Positions 50,625-60,614 of a DNA stretch of 64,000 nt are shown piece by piece. This DNA comes from Isoetes taiwanensis. Taxonomy: Eukaryota; Streptophyta; Lycopodiopsida; Isoetales; Isoetaceae. Under the pieces are notes generated by a model. That model had not been told where the DNA came from, searched no databases, and worked only from the letters and a program-made list of their open reading frames with translations. The position numbers and the translations under genes were made by a program. Each line of letters begins with the position of its first letter. Position 1 is the stretch's first letter. Location of the stretch: assembly GCA_021234155.1 (NCBI GenBank), contig JAJEKV010000336.1, positions 188,001 through 252,000 on the forward strand, given 5' to 3'.

Positions 50625-50698
50625 GCCGTCCTAGCTCAGTTGGTAGAGCGCAAGGCTCTTAACCTTGTGGTCGGGGGGTTCGAGCCCCCCGGATGGCG
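50625..50698 (+). tRNA. tRNA-Lys(CUU)
   Basis: 74 nt; acceptor GCCGTCC/GGATGGC with one G-T; anticodon CTT in loop CTCTTAA; variable region and T arm read GTCGGGGGGTTCGAGCCCCCC, one G longer than the other copies, giving a full G-C T stem. It lies 158 bp before the UUU gene of the same unit. Confidence 0.88.
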
Positions 50699-50856
50699 AT
50701 GGGCTGAAAATGTTTATCGATGTTATGATTCAATGATCTCACATATTGCACAAACTACGTTTCTTCATATCACAGTAGTATTATCACTAATTCTCTCTTA
50801 TATCACATAAAATGTGAGTAGAATTATGGAAAATTTTAATTGCTTATTTGTGTGTT

Positions 50857-50929
50857 GCCATTCTAGCTCAGTTGGTAGAGCGCAAGGCTTTTAACCTTGT
50901 GGTCGTGGGTTCGAGTCCCCCGGATGGCG
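50857..50929 (+). tRNA. tRNA-Lys(UUU)
   Basis: Identical in sequence to 49,786-49,858. First TTTT downstream lies in the long spacer, hundreds of bases away. Confidence 0.88.
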
Positions 50930-51697
50930 ATTAGATATAGACTTTAATTTCTATACGTTTAATTTAAAACAGCTTAATACACACATTCAAGTTGTTCATA
51001 TCTTGTCGAGAGACATTTGAGCTTCGGAATCCCTTATTCAAAGGCAGAGACATTTGAGCTTCGGAATCCCTTACTCAAAGGCTGCTACTACCAAGTTGGC
51101 AGGTTGCTACTGCCAAGTTGGTCTCCTCCCAAGCAGGTACAAAAAAGAATGCTAATCTCAGCTTGGATTTCTTCGAGTTCGATGCGAACTGCTCATGCTA
51201 TTTGGGTCCTTACAAAGTACTCGTATATGTACCTATGTTGTGCATTAGCCTTAAGAGACAATCACTTTTAGGAATTGGGTTAGGAAGCACCACAAGGCTG
51301 CTTAAAGCCAAGTTGCATTCCTTCAAAGAAAGTACTAGAAATGTTGCTCTAGATTCCTTCGAGTCTATAATGAGCGTATCATGATAATTAGGCTTCTTAT
51401 AGATTATGGTTTATGCGACAAAAAACACGAGTGTGGGGCAATTAGAACTGTGTATTGATCTAAATAAGGATCAAGTTGAAATTGTAGAGCTTTTAGGTTG
51501 AACTCAATTGGATATTCTATAGGGACTTGGAGATCTAAAAGGTCACATCTGTGCTGTAGTTGCCACTCTAATCAAGCTAATATTGGGCATAAGAGAACTG
51601 TACTATGTATAGTCTCCCTGATTCATATATTTGAAAGTATGTACAAATAGTGCTTTCATTTGTACATTACGTTAAATTTGTTTTCACTATATCACTT

Positions 51698-51770
51698 TCT
51701 GTCCTAGCTCAGTTGGTAGAGCGCAAGGCTCTTAACCTTGTGGTCAGGGGTTCGAGCCCCCCGGATGGCG
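51698..51770 (+). tRNA. tRNA-Lys(CUU)
   Basis: 73 nt, CTT anticodon. The first acceptor base is T (TCTGTCC), losing the terminal pair with C; otherwise matches the family with a GTCAGGGG T-arm start. Confidence 0.75.
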
Positions 51771-51928
51771 ATGGGCTGAAAATGTTTATCGATGTTATGA
51801 TTCAATGATCTCACATATTGCACAAACTTCGTTTCTTCATATCACAGTAGTATTATCACTAATTCTCTCTTATATCACATAAAGTGTGAGTAGAATTATG
51901 GAAAATTTTAATTGCTTATTTGTGTGTT

Positions 51929-52001
51929 GCCATTCTAGCTCAGTTGGTAGAGCGCAAGGCTTTTAACCTTGTGGTCGTGGGTTCGAGTCCCCCGGATGGC
52001 G
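51929..52001 (+). tRNA. tRNA-Lys(UUU)
   Basis: Identical to the copies at 49,786 and 50,857. Confidence 0.88.
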
Positions 52002-52794
52002 ATTAGATATAGACTTTAATTTCTATACGTTTAATTTAAAACAGCTTAATACACACATTCAAGTTGTTCATATCTTGTCGAGAGACATTTGAGCTTCGGA
52101 ATCCCTTATTCAAAGGCGGAGACATTTGAGCTTCGGAATCCCTTACTCAAAGGCTGCTACTACCAAGTTGGCAGGTTGCTACTGCCAAGTTGGTCTCCTC
52201 CCAAGCAGGTACAAAAAAGAATGCTAATCTCAGCTTGGATTTCTTCGAGTTCGATGCGAACTGCTCATGCTATTTGGGTCCTTACAAAGTACTCGTATAT
52301 GTACCTATGTTGTGCATTAGCCTTAAGAGACAATCACTTTTAGGAATTGGGTTAGGAAGCACCACAAGGCTGCTTAAAGCCAAGTTGCATTCCTTCAAAG
52401 AAAGTACTAGAAAGGTTGCTTTAGATTCCTTCGAGTCTATAATGAGCGTATCATGATAATTAGGCTTCTTGTAGATTATGGTTTATGCGACAAAAAACAC
52501 GAGTGTGGGGCAATTAGAACTGTGTATTGATCTAAATAAGGATCAAGTTGAAATTGTAGAGCTTTTAGGTTGAACTCAATTGGATATTCTATAGGGACTT
52601 GGAGATCTCAAAGGTCACATAGTGCTTTCATGTCTTTGTAGTTGCCACTCTAATCAAGCTAATATTGGGCATAAGATCTGAAAAATCTTTCATTGCGTAC
52701 TATGTATAGTCTCCCTGCTTCATATATTTGAAAGTATGTACAAATAGTGCTTTCATTTGTACATTACGTTAAATTTGTTTTCAGTATATCACTT

Positions 52795-52867
52795 GCTGTC
52801 CTAGCTCAGTTGGTAGAGCGCAAGGCTCTTAACCTTGTGGTCAGGGGTTCGAGACCCCAGGATGGCG
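52795..52867 (+). tRNA. tRNA-Lys(CUU)
   Basis: 73 nt, CTT anticodon, acceptor GCTGTCC/GGATGGC. T loop TTCGAGA and T-stem 3' side CCCCA differ from the other copies, leaving a mismatch. The spacer before it holds extra CTTTC-containing insertions (about 52,620-52,700). Confidence 0.75.
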
Positions 52868-53025
52868 ATGGGCTGAAAATGTTTATCGATGTTATGATTC
52901 AATGATCTCACATATTGCACAAACTTCGTTTCTTCATATCACAGTAGTATTATCACTAATTCTCTCTTATATCACATAAAATGTGAGTAGAATTATAGAA
53001 AATTTTAATTGCTCATTTGTGTGTT

Positions 53026-53098
53026 GCCGTTCTAGCTCAATTGATAGAGCGCAAGGCTTTTAAACTTGTGGTCGTGGGTTCGAGTCCCCCGGACGGCG
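53026..53098 (+). tRNA. tRNA-Lys(UUU), diverged
   Basis: 73 nt with TTT anticodon. The D loop reads CAATTGATAGAGC, so the conserved GG is GA, and the anticodon stem 3' side is ACTTG, losing one pair. The acceptor GCCGTTC/GGACGGC is compensated. Possibly a pseudogene. Confidence 0.6.
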
Positions 53099-53817
53099 AT
53101 TAGATATGGACTTTAATTTGTGTATGCTTAATTTATAACAACTTAATATACACATTCAAGTTGTTCATATCTTGTCGAGAGACATTTGAGCTTCAGAATC
53201 CCTTACTCAAAGGCTGCTACTGCCAAGTTGCCATGTTGCTACTGCCAAGTTTGTCTCCTGCTCCAAGCAGGTACAAAAAAGAATGCTAATCTCAGCTTGG
53301 ATTTCTTCGAGTTCGATGCGAACTGCTCATGCTATTTGGGCTCCTTACAAAGTACTATGTTGTGCATTAGCCTTAACAGACAATCACTTTTAGGAATTGG
53401 GTTAGGAAGCACTACAAGGCTGCTTAAAGCCAAGTTGCATTCCTTCAAAGAAAGTACTAGAAAGGTTGCTTTAGATTCCTTCGAGTCTATAATGAGCGTA
53501 TCATGATAATTAGGCTTCTTATATATTATGGTTTATGGCGACAAAAAACACGAGTGTGGGGCAATTAGAACTGTGTATTGATCTAAATAAGGATCAAGTT
53601 GAAATTGTAGAGCTTTTAGGTTGAACTCAATTGGATATCCTATAGGGACTTGGAGATCTAAAAGGTCACATCCGTGCTGTAGTTGCTCTAATCAAGCTAA
53701 TGTTGGGCATAAGAGAACTGTACTATGTATAGTCTCCCTGATTCATATATTTGAAAGTATGTACAAATAGTGCTTTCATTTGTACATTACGTTAAATTTG
53801 TTTTCACTATATCACTT

Positions 53818-53890
53818 GCCGTCCTAGCTCAGTTGGTAGAGCGCAAGGCTCTTAACCTTGTGGTCAGGGGTTCGAGCCCCCAGGATGGCG
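53818..53890 (+). tRNA. tRNA-Lys(CUU)
   Basis: 73 nt, CTT anticodon, acceptor GCCGTCC/GGATGGC, T-stem 3' side CCCCA. Otherwise like the other CUU copies. Confidence 0.82.
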
Positions 53891-54048
53891 ATGGGCTGAA
53901 AATGTTTATCGATGTTATGATTCAATGATCTCACATATTGCACAAACTTCGTTTCTTCATATCACAGTAGTATTATCACTAATTCTCTCTTATATCACAT
54001 AAAGTGTGAGTAGAATTATGGAAAATTTTAATTGCTTATTTGTGTGTT

Positions 54049-54118
54049 GCCGTTCTAGCTCAGTTGGTAGAGCGCAAGGCTTTTAACCTTGTGGTCGTGG
54101 GTTCGAGTCCCCCGGATG
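54049..54118 (+). pseudogene. tRNA-Lys(UUU) split by Copia insertion
   Basis: All arms are normal up to GGATG in the 3' acceptor strand, where the retrotransposon begins. GGATG is repeated at 59,517-59,521 after the element and is followed by GCGATTAG, the normal tRNA 3' end and flank. The left part lacks the last two paired bases (GC) and the discriminator G, so mature tRNA is unlikely. Confidence 0.92.
54114..54118. repeat. Target-site duplication GGATG (left)
   Basis: Five bases matching 59,517-59,521 flank the Copia element, the usual length for Ty1/copia integration. Confidence 0.92.
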
Positions 54119-54857
54119 TGTTTGATTGTGAAATATCTTTACGAGAAACCAAGGCCAAGCTTAAACCAAACGCTGACTGTAACTTTGTATATTCAGAAAT
54201 ATCTTCAACAAACAACAAGCTTAAGGCAATACTGACTGTAATTCTATGTATTCAACAACTAATACAATGATTTTACCAGTCCGATTTGGGTCTCTAGATA
54301 TCGAGACTGAGATCTCCTTCTGCCACGAACTCCAGAGCAAAGCTAGTCACACGAAATCCAGAGCAACTCACAGTGATGCTTTCATAACCAAAACCTTCTC
54401 TCTGTACAAATGTGAACTGCGGACTGTGTTGCATCTGAGTGCATCGCCAATCGATCCTGCATCTTTATTTATAACAGGTCAATTCAAGACAATCAATTCA
54501 TGACAACCTCTTCCAGAATCCGGGTTGAGCAAGCGGCTGCGGAACCTGCAGCGGGATCCTATCCTCTTCTGGTCAACACCAGGAAATCAGCATTCGATCC
54601 AATGATCGATTCGATCTGCCACTCTGATTGGCCGACTGCTTTCTGACTGCTTTTCCCCTGTACGTACCCAGAGCCCAGAACGTCCCTTTTATTGTATTTC
54701 CTTTCCACCGACATGCACAAAAAGTGACATCTGTTTTTCCAATGTACATTATCCATACGTGCACAATAAAAAAACCATGGACCATTGCATATAGCATAAC
54801 CAATGAAATATGATTGCATATAGCATAACCAATGAAATATGGCATGATATACTAACA
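54119..54857 (-). repeat. 3' LTR of the Copia element
   Basis: 739 bp, starting TGTTTGATTGTGAAATATC and ending GATATACTAACA on the + strand. Nearly identical to 58,782-59,516. The end next to the CA holds a doubled GATTGCATATAGCATAACCA-like segment. Confidence 0.95.
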
Positions 54858-54867
54858 CTTCCCCTTC
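54858..54867 (-). other. Polypurine tract
   Basis: Minus strand GAAGGGGAAG lies directly against the 3' LTR, the normal site for plus-strand DNA priming in LTR elements. Confidence 0.85.
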
Positions 54868-57800
54868 ATGCCATATTATCTTTGAATAGCGTAAGTTTTG
54901 TTTCCGTCATGGCTTTAGTGAACAAGTCTGCGGCCTGATATGAAGTCTCCACATATTGCATGACAATCTCATTTTTAGAGACAAGATCTCGTATGAAATG
55001 AATATGTAATTCGATATGTTTAGTCCTCTCGTGATGCACAGGATTTCTTGCTATAGCAATACAACTCAAACTATCAGTCAGAAGCACTGTAGGATCAGTT
55101 TGAGGTATACCTATTTCAATCAACAATCTCCTTACCCAAATAATTTCTTTTGCAGCTAGGGATGATGCGGTATATTCTGCTTCTGCAGATGACATGGCAA
55201 CACATGATTGTTTTTTGCTTCTCCATGATATCAAACCTCCTGCAAGTATTAAGGCATAACCTGAAGTAGACTTTCTGGCATCAAGATCTCCTGCCCAGTC
55301 TGCGTCTGTGTAAGCAAATAAGGTCAGATTATCTGAATTGAATATAATTCCCTGGTTTTTCGTATCCTTTAGATATCTCAGAATTCTTTTGGCTGCAATC
55401 CAGTGAGCTTTTCCTGGATTGTTGTTGTACCTGCTTAGCAAATTTACTGCATAAGAAATATCTGGACGAGTGCAATTAGCCACATAAAGCAAACACCCAA
55501 TAAGTTCCCTATATGGAATATTCTCCATTTCCTTCTTTTCACATTCTGATGACGGGCAAAGACTAGCCGAGATTTTATATCCTGCTACAATAGGAGTACT
55601 CATTGGGTTTGCATTTTCTAGCCCAAATCTTTTTATCATATTTTCTATGTTCTTAGTCTGACAGAGCTTAAGCATTCTTTTTTCTTTGTCTCTGTTCATT
55701 TCAATTCCTAGGAATTGCTTCAATTCCCCCAGATCTGTCATTTTGAACCTTTGCTTTAGAATTTCCTTGCATTTTTCTAAGCATTGTATGCTATCTGCAG
55801 CCATTATGCAATCATCAACATATAGAGCGATAATGCAGAATTTACCTTTATGCCTCAGCATGTATATATTCCCATCATTATTAAGCTTTTCGAACTTTTG
55901 CTCGACCAAATACTTGTCCATGCATTTGTACCATTCCCTAGGTGCTTGCCTCAATCCATAAACTGCACGTTTTAACCTCCAAACCATATTTTCTCCTTCT
56001 TCAAAACCTGGAGCTTGTCTCATGTATATTTCTTCCTGCAGACTAGCATTTAGAAAAGCAGTTTTTACATCCATATGATGTACATCAAGTTTCATAGCAT
56101 TAGCTAGTGCTAAAACAATTCTTATACTTGTTAATTTCACAATCGGAGAATACGTCTCATCATAGTCTATTCCTTTCTTTTGAGAAAAACCTTGAGCAAC
56201 TAATCTTGCTTTGAACCTTTTTGACCCATCGGCATTTGTTTTGATTCTATAAATCCATTTGTTTCCAACCAAATTTTTATTTGCTGGACATTTTACTAGT
56301 TCATACGTACCAGTTTCTTTAAAAGATTCCATCTCTTCTTGCATTGCTTTCAACCATTCACTTCCCTTTTCTGTATGTATGGCTTCATGAAAGGATTTAG
56401 GCATCTCAGGTTCAAATACAGCCATCAAGGAAGGATATCTAACAGTAGGCTTTCCTATTCTCCTACTTTTACCAGTACCATATCTTCCATACATTTCGGG
56501 ATTATAGTCTATACCTGTATCTTTGAGTTTTTCTACCTCTGATTTCCTTTTTCGTTGCATTGCAGGTACGACTTCTGCTTGCGATGGTTGTGTCCCATCG
56601 TCGTGTCCTTCTACATTCTCATTGACTGCTTCATCTTCTTGGTCTGAATCTGTGTCAATAATGTCAGTCTTCTTTGAACCATTATGAACATTTGTGCTAT
56701 TATATTTACTTTCAATCTTGGAGTTTGTAACCTCATGCCTATCTTTATAAAATTTGTTCTCGTCAAAAATGACATCTCGACTAGTTATCACTTTCCTTGT
56801 TTTAGGTATAAAGATTCTATAACCCTTTGATTCCTCATCATAACCGACTAGGAATCCTATTTCTGCCCTATCATCCAATTTCTGTCTTAATTCCTCAGGT
56901 ACATGAACATATGCTAGACAACCATAAGCCTTGAAGTAATCATATGCATACCCTGGCTTACCTTTAGACCAAATTACCTCAGGTATATTACCATTTACGC
57001 TGCTTGATGGCAACTTGTTTTGTATAAAGAACACCGTTTTGACCGCTTCCTCCCACAAATAATTAGGCAGACCTGCAAATTTTATCATTGATCTTACAGC
57101 ATCCAGAACCGTTCTATTTTTTCTTTCAGCAACCCCATTTTGCTGTGGTGAATACCTACATGTTAGTTGCCTTCTTATTCCATGTTTGACACAAAACTGT
57201 TTGAATTTTGCTGCTAGATATTCACCTCCTCTATCAGATCTAATGCATTTAAGCTTACGCCCTGTTTGTGTTTCCATTTCGCTAACATACTGTGTAAATG
57301 CATCAAGTGCTTTATCTTTGGAAGGCAGCAGATAGCATTTTCCCATTCTACTGAAATCATCAATAAAGGATATGTAATATTTCTTACCCGTTCTTCCTTC
57401 TACATTTAAAGGCCCACAAAGATCGGTATGCACAAGGTCTAGAGGGCCTGCAGCTCTTTTCTTTGATCTGTTAAAGGGCAGTCTAGTTAACTTTCCTAAT
57501 ATGCATCCTGAACAAATAAACTTTTCACCTGTGTCATCTACTCCATGAATAAACCCCTTTTTCATCATGTACCTGATATTGTTTATATGTGTATGTGCCA
57601 GTCTGCTATGCCAAGTTGAAGCTGACGAAACTGACAACATATTTATACTTTGCAAGACTCTATTCGAGAACTGGAAGAGATTTCCCACACGTTTTGCAAA
57701 GAACTTTAGTTCACCATCAAACAATACTTTACACCCTTTTTTATCAAATCTTAGCTCATAGCCTAAATCAACTAGTTGGCACACAGATATGAGATTTTTA

Positions 57801-57961
57801 TATAACCCTGGAACACACAAAACATTTGAAATATTCACCCTATTTCCTTGCAAGTCAAATAACTTCAACATCCCTTTACCCATAATCTTCTGCAGATCTC
57901 CATTTCCTAACTGCACATGACTTAAATTTTTACTAGCACATATATCTAGATTATCTAGCAA
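54866..57961 (-). CDS. pol: Copia pol: integrase, reverse transcriptase, RNase H
   Basis: 1,031 codons open from a TTG at 57,961; no ATG is obvious, so this is expressed from gag or not at all. The start (LGNGDLQKIMGKG, NVLCVPGLYKNL) is the C-terminal part of the protease region; the DSG/DTG active site is absent. The zinc-binding pre-integrase motif has H118, H123, C150 and C153. The integrase triad is D180, D243 and E279 (D-x35-E). Reverse transcriptase spans about 535-780 with YVDD at 714-717. RNase H spans about 880-1,020 with D886, E927 and D963. It ends ADLFTKAM..FKDNMA. The frame is -1 relative to gag, with a short overlap at the junction. Copying steps look intact, but polyprotein processing would need a protease from elsewhere. 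Confidence 0.93.
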   Translation of the reverse strand: MLDNLDICASKNLSHVQLGNGDLQKIMGKGMLKLFDLQGNRVNISNVLCVPGLYKNLISVCQLVDLGYELRFDKKGCKVLFDGELKFFAKRVGNLFQFSNRVLQSINMLSVSSASTWHSRLAHTHINNIRYMMKKGFIHGVDDTGEKFICSGCILGKLTRLPFNRSKKRAAGPLDLVHTDLCGPLNVEGRTGKKYYISFIDDFSRMGKCYLLPSKDKALDAFTQYVSEMETQTGRKLKCIRSDRGGEYLAAKFKQFCVKHGIRRQLTCRYSPQQNGVAERKNRTVLDAVRSMIKFAGLPNYLWEEAVKTVFFIQNKLPSSSVNGNIPEVIWSKGKPGYAYDYFKAYGCLAYVHVPEELRQKLDDRAEIGFLVGYDEESKGYRIFIPKTRKVITSRDVIFDENKFYKDRHEVTNSKIESKYNSTNVHNGSKKTDIIDTDSDQEDEAVNENVEGHDDGTQPSQAEVVPAMQRKRKSEVEKLKDTGIDYNPEMYGRYGTGKSRRIGKPTVRYPSLMAVFEPEMPKSFHEAIHTEKGSEWLKAMQEEMESFKETGTYELVKCPANKNLVGNKWIYRIKTNADGSKRFKARLVAQGFSQKKGIDYDETYSPIVKLTSIRIVLALANAMKLDVHHMDVKTAFLNASLQEEIYMRQAPGFEEGENMVWRLKRAVYGLRQAPREWYKCMDKYLVEQKFEKLNNDGNIYMLRHKGKFCIIALYVDDCIMAADSIQCLEKCKEILKQRFKMTDLGELKQFLGIEMNRDKEKRMLKLCQTKNIENMIKRFGLENANPMSTPIVAGYKISASLCPSSECEKKEMENIPYRELIGCLLYVANCTRPDISYAVNLLSRYNNNPGKAHWIAAKRILRYLKDTKNQGIIFNSDNLTLFAYTDADWAGDLDARKSTSGYALILAGGLISWRSKKQSCVAMSSAEAEYTASSLAAKEIIWVRRLLIEIGIPQTDPTVLLTDSLSCIAIARNPVHHERTKHIELHIHFIRDLVSKNEIVMQYVETSYQAADLFTKAMTETKLTLFKDNMA

Positions 57962-58755
57962 AAGATTTCTTTACTTAGTTTTGGACAATCAACCTTTAAA
58001 TGTCCAACTTCATGACAGTAATAACAAGGACCAATGTTTTTTTCTACATATTCCTTTTTCCCTTTTGATTTCCCCACAAACAAGACATCAGAACTTTCTA
58101 TTTCACTTACTATCTTCTTTTGTTCCAGTTCTGTTCGCACCAATCTTTCTGCATCATCTCGATTCTTGGTGGTGGTTCTAATCATGATTGACAACACATC
58201 ATAATTTGAAAAAGCACGAGCTATTGCCAAAACTTGGAATTCATCACTCAACCTAGCTCCTGCTGCATCTAGATCAGCAAAAATATTATCTATCTTTGAG
58301 AAAAAATCAGTGATGTTCTCGTTTTCATCATATTTTAACAGCCTTAGTTCTCTGTCTAAAACATCCAACTGTGATGGTGATTTCTGTTCATACTTATTTA
58401 TAAGATATGTCCACATTTGTTGTGGGTTCATGCCTCTCAATCTTAACAAGATACTAGGTCCAACCTTGCAAGCAATTATTCCTCTTGCTTCTCTAATCTT
58501 GCTATCAGAATACAAAGAACTAGCTTCTGACTTACCAGAACCTTCTGCAGGTTTACTCCCACCTTCTCCAATCTTCATTTTACCAAGCTTTGCAAGTATC
58601 TCCTTTAAATCCTGTCCTTCCGGTGGCTGAACAATATCCATTAAACCTTCTGAATTTAGTACCTCTTCTATTTTTGTTTTCCAAACCTGAAAACCGGAAC
58701 CACCAGAATACACGTCAATTGCATTAAGCAGCGCAGCTCCGAACCTGGTAGTCAT
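57955..58755 (-). CDS. gag: Copia gag (capsid/nucleocapsid)
   Basis: 266 residues. I start at the ATG at 58,755 (MTTRFGAALL), just after the primer-binding site; an upstream open stretch runs into the LTR and is unlikely to be translated. The middle is the gag-polypeptide domain of Copia elements (QMWTYLINKYEQKS, then FFSKIDNIFADL). A CCHC zinc knuckle, CYYCHEVGHLKVDC, is near the C-terminus and binds genomic RNA in this family. The protein stops at TAG nine codons after the knuckle (PKLSKEIFC). Plant Copia elements usually read straight on into protease, so this early stop marks a deletion or frameshift. Confidence 0.9.
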   Translation of the reverse strand: MTTRFGAALLNAIDVYSGGSGFQVWKTKIEEVLNSEGLMDIVQPPEGQDLKEILAKLGKMKIGEGGSKPAEGSGKSEASSLYSDSKIREARGIIACKVGPSILLRLRGMNPQQMWTYLINKYEQKSPSQLDVLDRELRLLKYDENENITDFFSKIDNIFADLDAAGARLSDEFQVLAIARAFSNYDVLSIMIRTTTKNRDDAERLVRTELEQKKIVSEIESSDVLFVGKSKGKKEYVEKNIGPCYYCHEVGHLKVDCPKLSKEIFC

Positions 58756-58766
58756 GTTTTCTAACT

Positions 58767-58780
58767 TGGCTCTGATACCA
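58767..58780 (-). other. Primer-binding site, initiator tRNA-Met
   Basis: The minus strand reads TGGTATCAGAGCCA, matching 14 nt of the 3' end of plant initiator tRNA-Met including CCA, one base from the 5' LTR. This is the standard Ty1/copia primer. Confidence 0.95.
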
Positions 58781-58781
58781 C

Positions 58782-59516
58782 TGTTTGATTGTGAAATATC
58801 TTTACAAGAAACCAAGGCCAAGCTTAAACCAAACGCTGACTGTAACTTTGTATATTCAGAAATATCTTCAACAAACAACAAGCTTAAGGCAATACTGACT
58901 GTAATTCTATGTATTCAACAACTAATACAATGATTTTACCAGTCCGATTTGGGTCTCTAGATATCGAGACTGAGATCTCCTTCTGCCACGAACTCCAGAG
59001 CAAAGCTAGTCACACGAAATCCAGAGCAACTCACAGTGATGCTTTCATAACCAAAACCTTCTCTCTGTACAAATGTGAACTGCGGACTGTGTTGCATCTG
59101 AGTGCATCGCCAATCGATCCTGCATCTTTATTTATAACAGATCAATTCAAGACAATCAATTCATGACAACCTCTTCCAGAATCCGGGTTGAGCAAGCGGC
59201 TGCGGAACCTGCAGCGGGATCCTATCCTCTTCTAGTCAACACCAGGAAATCAGCATTCGATCCAATGATCGATTCGATCTGCCACTCTGATTGGCCGGCG
59301 CTTCATTTGCTTTTCTCCACATGCGTACCAGAGCCCGAGCGTCCCTTTTATTGTATTTCCTTTCCACCGACATGCACAAAAAGTGACATCTGTTTTTCCA
59401 ATGTACATTATCCATACGTGCACGATAAAAAAACCATGGACCATTGCATATAGCATAACCAATGAAATATGATTGCATATAGCATAACCAATGAAATATA
59501 GCATGATATACTAACA
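58782..59516 (-). repeat. 5' LTR of the Copia element
   Basis: 735 bp; differs from the 3' LTR by a few substitutions (for example ACAGATC for ACAGGTC, CTTCTAGTC for CTTCTGGTC) and by an indel-rich block at about 59,297-59,340. It is followed by the duplicated GGATG and the rest of the tRNA gene. Confidence 0.95.
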
Positions 59517-59521
59517 GGATG
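59517..59521. repeat. Target-site duplication GGATG (right)
   Basis: Second copy of the 5 bp target; it continues into GCGATTAGATATGG, the normal 3' flank of tRNA-Lys(UUU) in the array. Confidence 0.92.
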
Positions 59522-60292
59522 GCGATTAGATATGGACTTTAATTTCTTTATGTTTAATTTAAAACAGCTTAATACACACATTCAAGTTGTTCATATCTTG
59601 TCGAGAGACATTTGAGCTTCGGAATCCCTTATTCAAAGGCAGAGACATTTGAGCTTCGGAATCCCTTACTCAAAGGCTGCTACTACCAAGTTGGCAGGTT
59701 GCTACTGCCAAGTTGGTCTCCTCCCAAGCAGGTACAAAAAAGAATGCTAATCTCAGCTTGGATTTCTTTGAGTTCGATGCGAACTGCTCATGCTATTTGG
59801 GTCCTTACAAAGTACTCGTATATGTACCTATGTTGTGCATTAGCCTTAAGAGACAATCACTTTTAGGAATTGGGTTAGGAAGCACCACAAGGCTGCTTAA
59901 AGCCAAGTTGCATTCCTTCAAAGAAAGTACTAGAAAGGTTGCTTTAGATTCCTTCGAGTCTATAATGAGCGTATCATGATAATTAGGCTTCTTATAGATT
60001 ATGGTTTATCGACAAAAAAACAGTGTGGGGCAATTAGAGCTTGTGTATTGATCTAAATAAGGATCAAGTTGAAATTGTAGAGCTTTTAGGTTGAACTCAA
60101 TTGGATATTCTATAGGGACTTGGAGATCTCAAAGGTCACATCGTCTTTGTAGTTGCCACTCTAATCAAGCTAATATTGGGCATAAGAGAACTGTACTATG
60201 TATAGTCTCCCTGATTCATATATTTGAAAGTATGTACAAATAGTGCTTTCATTTGTACATTCACGTTAAATTTGTTTTCACTATATCACTTT

Positions 60293-60367
60293 ACGTTTCT
60301 AGCTCGGTTGGTAGAAGCGCAAGGCTTTTAACCTTGTGGTGGGGGTTGTTTGCTTCCCGGGATGGCG
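60293..60367 (+). pseudogene. Degraded tRNA-Lys of the array
   Basis: Sits where a CUU gene is expected but reads AGCTCGGTTGGTAGAAGCGC and GGCTTTTAACC, and the T arm is scrambled (GTGGGGGTTGTTTGCTTCCCGG). The changes lie at CAG, GAGC and GTCAG sites. Decay or poor base calling are both possible. Confidence 0.6.
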
Positions 60368-60528
60368 ATGGGCTGAAAATGTTTATCGATGTTATGATTC
60401 AATGATCTCACATATTGCACAAACTTCGTTTCTTCATATCCCTTTGGTAGTATTATCACTAATTCTCTCTTATATCACATAAAGTGTGAGTAGAATTATG
60501 GGAAATTTTAATTGCTTATTTGTGTGTT

Positions 60529-60614
60529 GCCATTCTAGCTCGGTTGGTAGAAGCTTTCAAGGCTTTTAACCTTAATTAGCTTTTCCCCTTTGAGGTTGAA
60601 GTCCCCGGATGGCG
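60529..60614 (+). pseudogene. Degraded tRNA-Lys(UUU) of the array
   Basis: The GCCATTCTAGCTCGG start and GGATGGCG end are present, but the D arm reads GAAGCTTTCAAGG and the T arm carries an insertion of about 13 bases. Not a functional tRNA as written. Confidence 0.65.

Larger units (their letters stand above)
54119..59516 (-). mobile_element. Ty1/copia LTR retrotransposon, 5.4 kb
   Basis: Two LTRs (TG...CA), a 14 nt primer-binding site for initiator tRNA-Met, a polypurine tract, gag, and pol in Copia order (integrase before reverse transcriptase and RNase H), all on the minus strand, flanked by the 5 bp duplication GGATG. The LTRs differ at a handful of positions plus one messy block (about 54,635-54,685), so the insertion looks recent. 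The pol frame is open throughout, but the protease active-site segment between gag and pol is missing. Confidence 0.95.

Noticed and set aside
49786-54118. Organellar origin of the tRNA-Lys cluster
   Set aside because: Sequences match nuclear cytosolic tRNA-Lys architecture, lack the plastid trnK intron, and sit in a satellite with nuclear transposons.
58756-58881. Upstream extension of gag into the LTR
   Set aside because: It starts in the LTR and reads through the primer-binding site; the ATG at 58,755 just downstream is the normal position for a Copia gag start.
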